Origin: Anaerolineae bacterium
GTDB taxonomy: Bacteria; Chloroflexota; Anaerolineae; Promineifilales; Promineifilaceae
Direction of reading: 5' to 3'
DNA length: 61,703 nt
Assembly (NCBI GenBank): GCA_019637635.1
Contig: JAHBVI010000027.1
Location: forward strand, 1-61,703
This document shows positions 35,636 through 43,920 of the stretch, piece after piece (the first letter of the stretch is position 1; each line of letters starts with the position of its first letter). The notes below the pieces were generated by a model. The model ran no database searches. It was given only the letters and a program-made list of their open reading frames with translations, and was not told the DNA's origin. A program made the position numbers and the translations under genes.

Positions 35636-35837
35636 GTACAACCTCGATTGGAATTCCTTCGCCGCTGTCACGCGCCGCTAATAGCCGTTCTTTCATCTTA
35701 TCACTGCTTAACAGATAGTCCGTTTCATCCAATTCGTCGTCAATTAATTCTTCAACCAGACGATAAACCAGATCAAATTGGCGCGGTGGCAATTTGTCAA
35801 TCCAATGATGAAGTCGTGTAAGTTCTTGTGTAGTCAT
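35616..35837 (-). CDS. Antitoxin of the YoeB pair
   Basis: 73-residue small acidic protein from ATG 35837 (MTTQELTRLHHW). It is encoded directly upstream of, and overlapping, the YoeB-type toxin. Residues 1-40 are helical; the C-terminal part DYLLSSDKMKERLLAARDSGEG resembles the YefM-like tail that wraps the toxin (landmark LLSSDKMKERL). The typical YefM/Phd N-terminal DNA-binding fold is not evident, so DNA binding may rest with the third small gene upstream. An alternative start at 35864 would overlap that gene. Assignment rests mostly on position. Confidence 0.75.
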   Translation of the reverse strand: MTTQELTRLHHWIDKLPPRQFDLVYRLVEELIDDELDETDYLLSSDKMKERLLAARDSGEGIPIEVVREKVGI

Positions 35838-35839
35838 TA

Positions 35840-36058
35840 CTAATCCTTTTCCATTCGATGCCATTCGGCAATGGCGAAATCTTCTAAGGATGACATGCGA
35901 TTCCCCTTGTATTTGCCAAATTGTAGAGGCTTTGAGTCTTGCACCGGGTAAGGTATGAGTGTGGCGGTCACTCGTTGAATAAGGCGCAGGCGGGAGTCTG
36001 GTGAAAGCTGATTCACTTGCTTGAGAATATCGTCTAAAACATCAGTATCTGCTACCAT
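35840..36058 (-). CDS. Small antitoxin-like protein
   Basis: 72-residue protein with an N-terminal helical segment (VLDDILKQVNQLSPDSRLRLIQRVTATL region) and a C-terminal part GKYKGNRMSSLEDFAIAEWH. This form is common for small proteins encoded next to RelE or PIN toxins in Cyanobacteria and Chloroflexota. It ends 2 nt before the antitoxin start, so the three genes form one operon of about 680 bp. It may be a second antitoxin, a DNA-binding component or an orphan antitoxin. The function is not certain. Confidence 0.65.
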   Translation of the reverse strand: MVADTDVLDDILKQVNQLSPDSRLRLIQRVTATLIPYPVQDSKPLQFGKYKGNRMSSLEDFAIAEWHRMEKD

Positions 36059-36113
36059 TTTTGTATCCCCTTAAACAACTTTTGCCTATTCTACCATACT
36101 CACCACTCACTGA

Positions 36114-36716
36114 TTACCCGTGTGCCAAACGGCCGTCCAACTCCAACACCTCCGCCGCTCCCTGCATCGCCGTGAGGACGTTGCCAATGTGCTGCCACAG
36201 TTCCAGACGGCCGTCAAAACAAGCCCGGCTAAAATCATCCGTCACCGCCACCACATGGTCGCGGTCAACCCCGGCGGCAAAACGTTTGTCCTTCCACTTA
36301 TTGCGCACCGATTTCAGTTCCAGATCATGGATATTGCGCGACGGCCGTACCAGCGTCGCCGCAATGATCAGGCCCGTAATCTCATCACACGCCAACAGCG
36401 CAAAATCAATGGGCTGCTCCCGTTCCACCCCGGTTCCCTCCGTATTATGGCTCAAAATCGCCCGAATCACCGCCTCATCCCAGCCCCGCTCCCGCAAAAT
36501 GGGCGCGCCCGCCAGTGGATGCCGGTGCAAATCCGGGTGAATCTCCCAATCAAAATCATGCAGCAGCCCCACCACCTCCCACAATTCCGCGTCCACCCCC
36601 AACAAATCCGCATACCAGCGCATCGCCGCACTCACGGCCAGCATATGCCGCCGCAGCCCCCCATCCTGCACAAATTCACACACCGTCGCCCATGCTTCGT
36701 TACGGCCGTTTTTCAC
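36114..36716 (-). CDS. HD-domain phosphohydrolase
   Basis: 200-residue HD/HDIG-type protein. The metal ligands appear as His in LRRHMLAVSAAM, HD in GLLHDFDWEIHP, and His in AILSHNTEG with Asp in LLACDEITGL. These proteins hydrolyse phosphate esters of nucleotides; substrate is unknown. The start codon is GTG 36714-36716, whose first codons GTG-AAA-AAC-GGC-CGT contain an ACGGCCGT copy. Its last 27 codons are duplicated at 35273-35355, with a different final tripeptide (LAHG here, LAS there). Upstream lies the TTCATAATT leader repeat (36725-36757 on the minus strand). Confidence 0.88.
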   Translation of the reverse strand: MKNGRNEAWATVCEFVQDGGLRRHMLAVSAAMRWYADLLGVDAELWEVVGLLHDFDWEIHPDLHRHPLAGAPILRERGWDEAVIRAILSHNTEGTGVEREQPIDFALLACDEITGLIIAATLVRPSRNIHDLELKSVRNKWKDKRFAAGVDRDHVVAVTDDFSRACFDGRLELWQHIGNVLTAMQGAAEVLELDGRLAHG

Positions 36717-36796
36717 CCTGTCACCTCTGGAATTATGAATTAGGAATTATGAATTATGAAGGGATCACCCTGTCACCTTGTCACCTCTTCACCATG

Positions 36797-37735
36797 TCAC
36801 TCCACGCCCTCATCCTCTTCATCCACTGGTGCCGCTTTCGCGCCACAATCACAGCCACCGCCTTCATGTTTGGAGCAGCCGGCCTCCGCCTTCTTTTGCA
36901 GTGCTTCCAATTCATCTAGCGGTTCCAGTTCGTGGCGGAAAAACTCGTGCCACTCCCCTTCAATATCTACAACCACCGAATCCCGCAGGACGCGCACATC
37001 GCGCACCTTGCCCTCGCCGCGCGGCGTGCCAATCCGTTTGCCCAGCTTCGGCAGCGTCTTTTTGGCCTCCACATACTGCTCATACTCATACACCAGGCAG
37101 CAGCGCAAACGGCCGCACATCCCCGTAATCTCCTGCGGACTCAGCGAAATCCCCTGCTCCTTAGCCATGCGAATCGAAACCGGGCTAAACTCCGTCAGGA
37201 AAGTCGAGCAGCAGCGTGGACCGCCACACGCTCCATACCCCCCCATAATTTTGGCCACATCGCGCGGCCCAATCAGCCGCATCTCAATCCGCGCCCGGAA
37301 TGCCTTCGTCATGGCATTTTGCAGCGGCTTAATCTCCAACTTCTTATTCTCGGTGGTATAGTGAATGGTCAGCCACGAGCCATCAAAGCTATACTCCGCC
37401 TTCACAAATTTCGCATCGGTGTAATTAAGTTCCGCCGCCTTCTCCCGGCACGTAATCAGCGCGTCCAACTCCTTCGACTCCCACAACTGCTTCATCACCA
37501 GGTCACGCGGCGTCGCCTTGCGCTCAATACTGCGCATCCCCTTTTGTTTATGCGCCTGCTCCGGGGCCACAAAGGTCATAATCTGACCCAACTGGCGGCC
37601 CCGTTTGGTCTCCACCAGCACATAATCCCCCATGGCCACGTCATGTTGTGACCCCACTTTGAAATGATACAACTTACCCAATTTCTGAAAACGAATCCCC
37701 ACAAAGGGCGTTTTCTCTTGAATCACCGTTGTCAT
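36797..37735 (-). CDS. PSP1-domain protein, RicT/YaaT-like
   Basis: 312-residue protein with the PSP1 C-terminal domain. The Cys motifs CGGPRCCSTFL and GMCGRLRCCLVYE match the iron-sulphur-binding pattern of B. subtilis RicT (YaaT), part of the complex that stimulates RNase Y and mRNA maturation. The N-terminal GIRFQKLGKLYHF and VETKRGRQLGQI are typical. A Cys- and Glu-rich tail (HEGGGCDCGAK) could bind an extra metal. No ricA or ricF is nearby, as usual outside Firmicutes. The ATG at 37735 has no strong ribosome site. The upstream gap holds the GTCATTCCGAGC fold-back repeat. Confidence 0.9.
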   Translation of the reverse strand: MTTVIQEKTPFVGIRFQKLGKLYHFKVGSQHDVAMGDYVLVETKRGRQLGQIMTFVAPEQAHKQKGMRSIERKATPRDLVMKQLWESKELDALITCREKAAELNYTDAKFVKAEYSFDGSWLTIHYTTENKKLEIKPLQNAMTKAFRARIEMRLIGPRDVAKIMGGYGACGGPRCCSTFLTEFSPVSIRMAKEQGISLSPQEITGMCGRLRCCLVYEYEQYVEAKKTLPKLGKRIGTPRGEGKVRDVRVLRDSVVVDIEGEWHEFFRHELEPLDELEALQKKAEAGCSKHEGGGCDCGAKAAPVDEEDEGVE

Positions 37736-37758
37736 ACGTTTAGCTCCAATACTCTATT

Positions 37759-37843
37759 GTCATTCCGACGAGTCTTCGCGGAGGAATCCTGCCCGTCCTG
37801 ACATAGCGAGATTCCTCGCTCCGCAGACTTCGCTCGGAATGAC
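37759..37843. repeat. GTCATTCCGAGC fold-back repeat
   Basis: The left arm (37759-37789) GTCATTCCGA...GGAGGAATC and the right arm (37811-37843) GATTCCTC...CGGAATGAC form a long imperfect hairpin. The same motif occurs once at 34780-34815. The core is known as a widespread intergenic repeat in several phyla. Confidence 0.8.
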
Positions 37844-37854
37844 AAGTTAATTTG

Positions 37855-38856
37855 TTACCCAACCATCTGAATCGGGATAAAGTTTGCCTGATTGGCCAGC
37901 GACAACACGCTAATCCGGGCGGCCACCGTGCGCGCAATCTGGCGCAGGGCAAAGGCCGCGGCCGAATCAGGATAGGCCACCACCACCGGCTGGCCCGTGT
38001 CGCCGCCAATGCGGATATTGGCATCCATCGGCACCGAACCGAGAAACTCCACATCATATTCGGCCGCCAGTTGTTCACCCGCGCCTGCGCCAAAAATCTC
38101 GCCGCTCATATTCTCCACAATGCCAATGGTGGGCACATCCAGTTTCTCAAACATCTTCATGCCCCGCAGCGCATCGGCTGCCGCTACCTGCATCGGCTGC
38201 GTCACAATAATTACCCCGGTCGGCGGGAGTACCTGCGCCAGCGTCAATTGGGCGTCACCCGTGCCCGGCGGCAGGTCTACAATCAGGTAATCCAGTTCCC
38301 CCCAGGCCACATCCGCCAAAAGCTGGCTGATGGCGCTGTGCAGCATCGGGCCGCGCCAGATAAGCGGCTGATCGGGCCGCACCAGAAAGGCCATGGAAAT
38401 AAAGCGCACGCCATACTTTTCGGCAGGCACCATTTTATGCTCTTTCACGGGCGGTAATTGATTCACGCCCATCATCATGGGTACGTTGGGGCCGAGAATG
38501 TCGGCGTCCAGCAGCCCCACCCGCGCCCCTTCTTCAGCCAGGGCAATGGCCAGATTGACGGCGATAGTAGATTTGCCCACACCGCCTTTACCGCTGGAGA
38601 CGGCAATGACGTTGCGGAAATTCTGGCCGAGTTCCCGGTTTTGGCGGGCGCTGGTGGGCACGTTGGCGTCCCAGTTGATGGTGATCTTGCCCACATCGGG
38701 CAATTTTGCCAGCGCCGCCCGCGCGTCCGCTTCCATCTTGCCCTTGAGCGGGCAGGCGGGGGTGGTCAGCATGATGGTGAAGGAGATGTCACGGCCGTTG
38801 ACCTGCAAATTCCGTATCATGTTGAGCGAGACCAAGTCCCGGCAGTTCTGGTTCAA
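37855..38856 (-). CDS. mrp: Mrp/NBP35-type iron-sulphur carrier ATPase, 5' end frameshifted
   Basis: P-loop ATPase that carries Fe-S clusters (ApbC/Mrp). The deviant Walker A SSGKGGVGKSTIAVNLA, VDLPPGTGDAQLT and the C-terminal region are intact. The visible frame has no ATG before Met 13; the listed 5' end is a TTG that is probably not the real start. In the +1 frame upstream the DNA encodes AALSVIEPEL, the missing beginning of the DUF59 domain whose continuation RDLVSLNMIRNL is in the main frame. The join falls at 38840-38843 and needs about 2 nt restored. The true start may be TTG 38914. So the gene extends to about 38914 and is either frameshifted or wrongly assembled. Confidence 0.88.
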   Translation of the reverse strand: MNQNCRDLVSLNMIRNLQVNGRDISFTIMLTTPACPLKGKMEADARAALAKLPDVGKITINWDANVPTSARQNRELGQNFRNVIAVSSGKGGVGKSTIAVNLAIALAEEGARVGLLDADILGPNVPMMMGVNQLPPVKEHKMVPAEKYGVRFISMAFLVRPDQPLIWRGPMLHSAISQLLADVAWGELDYLIVDLPPGTGDAQLTLAQVLPPTGVIIVTQPMQVAAADALRGMKMFEKLDVPTIGIVENMSGEIFGAGAGEQLAAEYDVEFLGSVPMDANIRIGGDTGQPVVVAYPDSAAAFALRQIARTVAARISVLSLANQANFIPIQMVG

Positions 38857-38931
38857 TCACAGACAAAGCGGCCTGTGCCGCTTCTTGGGGTAATCTGGTT
38901 GTTTTTGTTTCCAAACATTGATTGTCTCTTC

Positions 38932-38966
38932 AGACCCTAAGGGTTTTCAGAAAACCCTTAGGGTCT
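38932..38966. terminator. GACCCTAAGGGTTTT hairpin
   Basis: Perfect 16-bp stem (38932-38947 with 38951-38966), loop CAG. It lies upstream of mrp and downstream of nuoI on the minus strand, so it could end the nuo transcript. Confidence 0.7.
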
Positions 38967-39054
38967 TCGCCTATATAAACAAATTGCGCATGGCCGCAAA
39001 GCCATACGCAATTATAACCATTAAAATTAAATTCGGGCGGAGATAAGTTGATGG

Positions 39055-39747
39055 CTAATACGTGTCACCACGATACATCAGTTGGCGGGCATGTTCATCC
39101 GCCAGCGTGGGGTCGGGTTCGCCATCACCGGCCTGTTTGGCCTTCTTCTTGGCTTTGGCTTCTTCCACAAAGTTGCGCGCCGCTTCTTCGGCTGCCGCTT
39201 TCTTGGGGGCGATCTCGCGCCAGTAGCTCAGCGGTTTACTCAGCCGTTCTTTGTCATGAATGTGCGCCGTCGTGCGGTTGTAGCTGGCAAGTTCGTAGTC
39301 GTGATCGAGCTTGATGGCATCAAACGGGCAGAACTCCATACAGAAGCCACAGTTCATGCAGATGTCAATGTCAATGAAGAAGGCGTTGGGTTCGGGTTTA
39401 GGACGGCCGTTCGGCTGTTTCCCCCGTTCAATCCAGATGCACTGTGGCGGGCACACCTTGGCGCAAATACCACACGACGTACACCAGTCCTTGCCCCACT
39501 TTTGCCCCGGCGGGGGATCATCCGTCACCAGGAAGGGCACAAAACGGAAACGTTCGGGCACGTCCAGCTTTTCTTCGGGGTAAAAGACCGTCTTCACGCC
39601 GCGCCCCTTCACCCCCTGGCGCACCTGCAGGGCTTCATCGTTGTAGTAACGCCCGCCCCGCGCTGCCCAGTAAAAGTCATCCAGGTACGAATCCACAAAA
39701 TGTTTCATGACCACGGCCATGCCTTTAAGAATGCCAGTTCCGTACAT
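39055..39747 (-). CDS. nuoI: NADH-quinone oxidoreductase subunit I
   Basis: 230-residue peripheral-arm subunit that carries iron-sulphur clusters N6a and N6b. Two complete motifs are present, CTSCGICAKVCP and CMNCGFCMEFCP. The N-terminal helix KHFVDSYLDD anchors to the membrane arm. A Lys/Ala-rich C-terminal extension (about 185-230, AEEAKAKKKAKQ) is longer than usual. GGAGAA lies before the ATG at 39747. It is the last gene of a three-gene unit nuoB-nuoCD-nuoI. The other complex I genes (nuoA, E-H, J-N) are not in the window, so the complex is encoded in at least two places. Confidence 0.94.
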   Translation of the reverse strand: MYGTGILKGMAVVMKHFVDSYLDDFYWAARGGRYYNDEALQVRQGVKGRGVKTVFYPEEKLDVPERFRFVPFLVTDDPPPGQKWGKDWCTSCGICAKVCPPQCIWIERGKQPNGRPKPEPNAFFIDIDICMNCGFCMEFCPFDAIKLDHDYELASYNRTTAHIHDKERLSKPLSYWREIAPKKAAAEEAARNFVEEAKAKKKAKQAGDGEPDPTLADEHARQLMYRGDTY

Positions 39748-39771
39748 AGTTTCTCCAGAGAAGTAGACCGC

Positions 39772-41610
39772 TTAGCGGTCTACTTCACCTAATACAATAT
39801 CAATACTACCCAAAATCACCACAATATCCGCCACCTTATGCCCCTGACACATTTTGCCCAGGGGGGTCAAGTTGATGAACGAAGGGGCGCGCACATGGTA
39901 GCGGTCGGGGTTGCCTTCGCGGCGGCGGGCGGTGATGTAATAGCCGAGTTCACCTTTGGGATTTTCCACACGGCCGTAAGCCTCTCCCGCTCGCGGCGCC
40001 CGTAACGCATATTGCGGTTTGTCACTGTTAATTTTTTGGCCGGTCGTCGCTTTCAGGTACGGTAACACCTGCTGCAAAATGCGCAAACTCTGGCGCATCT
40101 CCTCCATACGGATGTCGTACCGATCCATCACATCGCCATTAAAACGCACCGGGATGTCAAAATCGAGTTGCGGATAGAAGGAGTAGGGATTGGCGCGGCG
40201 CACGTCATATTGCACCCCGCTGGCGCGCAGCACCGGCCCCGCCGCGCTGTAAGCAATAGCGTCTTCCCGCGACAACACACCCACACCAATACAACGCGAA
40301 CGGACAATCTCATTGCCCGTCATCAACTGGTCGCCCTGGTCTAACACACGGGGAAGATTCCCATAAATCAGCTCTTCCAAAAACTGCATGGTGGGCGTAC
40401 CGCGCACATCGTCCGGCAAATCGTAGGCCACGCCACCAAACCGCATGTAATTGCACATCATCCGGGAACCGGCGGTGGCCTCAAAGAAGTCCAGAATCAA
40501 TTCCCGTTCCAGGTAAAAATAGAGCATCGGCGTTTGCAGCGCCCCCAGATCATTGAGCAGGAAGCCCAACGCCCACAGGTGATTACAAATGCGGGTCAGT
40601 TCCACCATGAGGATGCGCAGCCACTCGGCCCGCTCCGTCACCTCCATGCCAAACAGCTTTTCCACGCCCAGCACGTAACCGTGATTATTGCTCATCGAAG
40701 AAAGATAATCCAGACGGTCGGTGTAGGGGATGTTTTGGATAAAGGTATTACGTTCGCCGATTTTCTCGTGATTGCGGTGCAGGTAGCCCATCACCGGCTT
40801 CAAATCCACCACCGTTTCACCGTCCAGCACCACCACCATGCGGAACACGCCATGCGTGGAAGGGTGCTGCGGGCCAATGTTTACCGTTACCTTGTCGGTT
40901 TTAATGCCTGTACCGGGGTCAACCACGTGGGTTTCACCGGGCAGGTACATGTCGGTTTCTACGTCGTATTCGTTGCCGGTAGGCTGCCAGCCGGCCGGGT
41001 ACTGCACATTTTTGCCAAAAGGATTCTTTTCCTCGGCGCGGAAGACGCCGCCATCCGGCCAACGGCTGCCAAAGGGCTTCTTTTCCTCTTCATAAAAAGC
41101 CTCTTTCCAATCCTTGCGCAGCGGATGGCCGTTGAAGCCATCCCAGGTGAGAATACGGCGCAAATCGGGGTGGCCTTCAAAATGAATGCCGATCAAATCC
41201 CACGCTTCCCGCTCTTGAAAGTCCGCGCCTGGCCAGACGGGAACGAGCGAGGGAATGGAGGGGTTGTCGCGGTCTACCTGCACGTGCAGCACCAGGGCAT
41301 CGCCGCCCTGATCCAGGCTGTAGGTGTGGTAAACGGCTTCCAGTTTGTTTTCACTGAGCAGGTCTACGCCGGTGACGCTGCTGAGGTAGTTGAAGCCAAA
41401 GTCATCCCGGAGGGCTGTGGCTACTTCCACCAGCTTATCGGCATCAACCATCAAGCCGCTGTACCCCTCGCGGGGGTCGTCAGACACGGCGTCGGGGAAA
41501 CGTTCTTTGAGCAGGGCGGCAGCGCGGGCCACGGGATCATCAGACACGGCCGTGCCCACCTCCATCTCTACTTCTTGCGGTTCGGGTGCATCTAAAATCA
41601 GTTCACTCAT
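39772..41610 (-). CDS. nuoCD: NADH-quinone oxidoreductase, fused NuoC-NuoD
   Basis: 612-residue fusion of the 30-kDa and 49-kDa peripheral subunits. The NuoC part (about 20-200) shows [12 protein letters not shown] and [22 protein letters not shown] (in the sequence [12 protein letters not shown]). The NuoD part (about 230-612) shows [26 protein letters not shown] and the end signature [19 protein letters not shown], lining the quinone site. The ATG at 41610 is preferred to the TTG at 41625, with GGAAG about 9 nt upstream. A short acidic N-terminal extension precedes NuoC. The gene lies 18 nt from nuoB. Confidence 0.95.
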   Translation of the reverse strand: MSELILDAPEPQEVEMEVGTAVSDDPVARAAALLKERFPDAVSDDPREGYSGLMVDADKLVEVATALRDDFGFNYLSSVTGVDLLSENKLEAVYHTYSLDQGGDALVLHVQVDRDNPSIPSLVPVWPGADFQEREAWDLIGIHFEGHPDLRRILTWDGFNGHPLRKDWKEAFYEEEKKPFGSRWPDGGVFRAEEKNPFGKNVQYPAGWQPTGNEYDVETDMYLPGETHVVDPGTGIKTDKVTVNIGPQHPSTHGVFRMVVVLDGETVVDLKPVMGYLHRNHEKIGERNTFIQNIPYTDRLDYLSSMSNNHGYVLGVEKLFGMEVTERAEWLRILMVELTRICNHLWALGFLLNDLGALQTPMLYFYLERELILDFFEATAGSRMMCNYMRFGGVAYDLPDDVRGTPTMQFLEELIYGNLPRVLDQGDQLMTGNEIVRSRCIGVGVLSREDAIAYSAAGPVLRASGVQYDVRRANPYSFYPQLDFDIPVRFNGDVMDRYDIRMEEMRQSLRILQQVLPYLKATTGQKINSDKPQYALRAPRAGEAYGRVENPKGELGYYITARRREGNPDRYHVRAPSFINLTPLGKMCQGHKVADIVVILGSIDIVLGEVDR

Positions 41611-41628
41611 GGGTAATTCTTCCAATGA

Positions 41629-42327
41629 TTATTCAGTCGTTGCTTCTGCTTCTGCTTCAGTCTCAACTTCAGCGACGGCCGTCGCTTCCACTTTCGCCGC
41701 CTGCTGCCGGATAAGGTCTAGCTGGCGCATATCCACCAGGTCGGGACCAAGCACGGGAATGGGCACCACGCCATCAGCCGTGGGATCACCCTTACCATAC
41801 CAGGGTACAGTAGCGATGGATTGCTGGTCAATCTTCTCTTGCAGGGCAATCAGGCCGTTGATGAGCGCCTGGGGCGTAGGCGGGCAGCCGGGTACGTACA
41901 CATCCACCGGCAGGAATTTATCAATGCCATCCACCACAGTGTACCCTTCTTTGAACGGGCCGCCGCCAGAAGCGCAGGCGCCCATAGCCAGCACGTAACG
42001 CGGTTCCGGCATCTGGTTGTAAAGGCGGACAATGGTAGGCACCATTTTCTTCGTCACCGTGCCAGAAATAATCATCAGGTCAGACTGACGCGGCGTAGCC
42101 CGGAACACTTCCATACCAAACCGGGCAAGGTCATAGCGGCTGGCGGCCGTGCAAATCATCTCAATCGCGCAGCAAGCCAACCCAAAAACCATGGGCCAGA
42201 CGGAGTTGCGGCGACCCCAGTTGTAAACGGGGTCTAAAATTTTAGCGATATTGGTGATCCACACGTTATTTTGTAACTCTTCGGGCACCATCATATCCGG
42301 TGAATCTACGCCTATCTGCTTTGTCAT
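41629..42327 (-). CDS. nuoB: NADH-quinone oxidoreductase subunit B
   Basis: 232-residue subunit that holds cluster N2, the electron donor to quinone. The four ligands are visible in [18 protein letters not shown] and VPGCPPTPQ. The C-terminal tail (about 200-232) is Ala/Glu/Thr-rich ([18 protein letters not shown]), not part of the conserved core and probably disordered. AAGGAGG precedes the ATG by about 10 nt. First gene of the B-CD-I unit. The 123-bp gap upstream (42328-42450) separates it from the AT-rich segment and contains no clear promoter. Confidence 0.96.
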   Translation of the reverse strand: MTKQIGVDSPDMMVPEELQNNVWITNIAKILDPVYNWGRRNSVWPMVFGLACCAIEMICTAASRYDLARFGMEVFRATPRQSDLMIISGTVTKKMVPTIVRLYNQMPEPRYVLAMGACASGGGPFKEGYTVVDGIDKFLPVDVYVPGCPPTPQALINGLIALQEKIDQQSIATVPWYGKGDPTADGVVPIPVLGPDLVDMRQLDLIRQQAAKVEATAVAEVETEAEAEATTE

Positions 42328-42450
42328 GGGTGAGCAGCCTCCTTGTTGAATACATAATCATACATACAAACATCAAAATCGGATATTCTCCGAATGTAGC
42401 ACAGTAGTGAATATATAACGCTTGTCAGGTTGCCCTTCTTGTAAAGTATT

Positions 42451-43917
42451 TTATTCATCAGGGACAATCACAAGTGGCAAGAAGACATCACCACAGGGTT
42501 CATTACCTACGCACACTAATACTGTGTAAGTTGACCACAACCGATTTTTCCCATTTATTGACTCGACATCAAAGTGCAGCCCATATATACCACTTCCCCA
42601 ATTGGGGATGTTCTGGATGGTCAAATTCATAGGTGGTGACGCCCCCCCTTTATCAATGCCACAAACAGATACCTGACCTGAACCAATTGCTTGATTTCCA
42701 TTTCGCGTCCACCTGTATTTCAAGGCAAAGTTTTCACTGGGAAAATTACAATCCCAATCGGCCGTTCCAGTGTTTTGTAACTCAAGCGCAATCGGGTATG
42801 AATTGCCATGTTGCATGTGAGGTGGTTGGTTATCTGGCATACCCCACCCGATGCTTAAAGGATTCCATCTACCGCTGGGAATAATCGAGTAGCCACTTTG
42901 ATCGCGAATTTGTATATTTGTAAAGTAATGGACCAAAAGATATTCTACATCATTATATTGCACACTCCACCTATTCAAATTGCCCTGCCAGCCCATGTTA
43001 CCATATGCCCAACGGCTGGCACCCTTTTGGCTCATCCCATATCTGTGACCTTCTGTAGGAACATTTGGGTCTGAACTGACAGAATCTACAACACCCACCA
43101 GATAAGGATAAACATGCCTGGGCGGGTTCGTGCCAGGCACAATACTGGGTTCAGTCAGCGTTGCTGTTGGAGAGTGGTTATATGTGTCAGCAAAGTACAT
43201 GGCAAAAGCGGGGGCATTATTACCAAAAAGCGGCGTATCGGGTAAATCCAAAACATGGTTGATACCAGTTAAATAGTGTTTTGAAGCATCAACGGCATTG
43301 CAAATTCGTTTCTGTTGAGGCAACAAATTATAAGTCCACGTGTAGCAGGGATTGTAATAGTTGGGTGAAAAGTTAATCGCGTTGCCCCATTTTTCAAAGC
43401 GATAAGGAATGAATACCTGGGAAGCTGTTGAATTATCCATGACCGGTGTTCCCGTGTGAACATCAAAATGCTCTCTATGATAAGCATAAGAACGGGCGAC
43501 AACTGCCTGCGCATGTCGGGCATTCGGGTGGAACCCATCTGATCCCATTTCTTGGGATAGAACGTCCAGAAGGTAATCTGTCTCAACCGCAACAAGAACT
43601 GGATTATCGTTTTCATAAGGATAGGGATAATTGATGTTTCCTTCAAACATTGTACAGCCATATACAATACTTTGAGCAGAACACAATACACCAGATGGAT
43701 GTACTTCTCCTACTCTCAATAATGGGTTTTGTTTTGCTTCATCTGGGCTTACCAAGCGATACATCCTTACTGTGACGTGCGAGGGAGGGACATATGATGG
43801 TGACGGTATAGCTTGTACATTATTAACCAAGTAAATTTGGGTAAGTATCAACAAAGTTGTAACTAGCAACAATAAAAATACGATCTTCCAATGTTTTGAT
43901 TGCATGATCATATTCAC
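42451..43917 (-). CDS. Exported SpoIID/LytB-domain protein
   Basis: 488-residue secreted protein. One N-terminal hydrophobic helix (about 10-32) is a signal or anchor. The SpoIID core appears as YLLDVLSQEMG, HAQAVVARSYAYH and HRYGMSQKGASRWA, the last matching the GHGVGMSQ motif of SpoIID peptidoglycan lytic enzymes. A C-terminal Ig-like domain (about 355-470, LELQNTGTADW) follows, and the end CGDVFLPLVIVPDE has the FLPLV tail seen on other exported proteins of the phylum. It is far more AT-rich than its neighbours and has no ACGGCCGT copy. It starts 3 nt after the lipoprotein stop codon. The combination suggests a cell-wall enzyme acquired recently. Confidence 0.82.
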   Translation of the reverse strand: MNMIMQSKHWKIVFLLLLVTTLLILTQIYLVNNVQAIPSPSYVPPSHVTVRMYRLVSPDEAKQNPLLRVGEVHPSGVLCSAQSIVYGCTMFEGNINYPYPYENDNPVLVAVETDYLLDVLSQEMGSDGFHPNARHAQAVVARSYAYHREHFDVHTGTPVMDNSTASQVFIPYRFEKWGNAINFSPNYYNPCYTWTYNLLPQQKRICNAVDASKHYLTGINHVLDLPDTPLFGNNAPAFAMYFADTYNHSPTATLTEPSIVPGTNPPRHVYPYLVGVVDSVSSDPNVPTEGHRYGMSQKGASRWAYGNMGWQGNLNRWSVQYNDVEYLLVHYFTNIQIRDQSGYSIIPSGRWNPLSIGWGMPDNQPPHMQHGNSYPIALELQNTGTADWDCNFPSENFALKYRWTRNGNQAIGSGQVSVCGIDKGGASPPMNLTIQNIPNWGSGIYGLHFDVESINGKNRLWSTYTVLVCVGNEPCGDVFLPLVIVPDE

Positions 43918-43920
43918 TAC

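Noticed and set aside
35273..36201. Integrative element with att sites
   Set aside because: The direct repeats fit, but there is no integrase or tRNA target and the unit is only 846 bp. It is described as a recombination insert instead.
40534..41595. 353-codon open frame antisense to nuoCD
   Set aside because: nuoCD is certain, and the reverse frame has no ribosome site or known domain.
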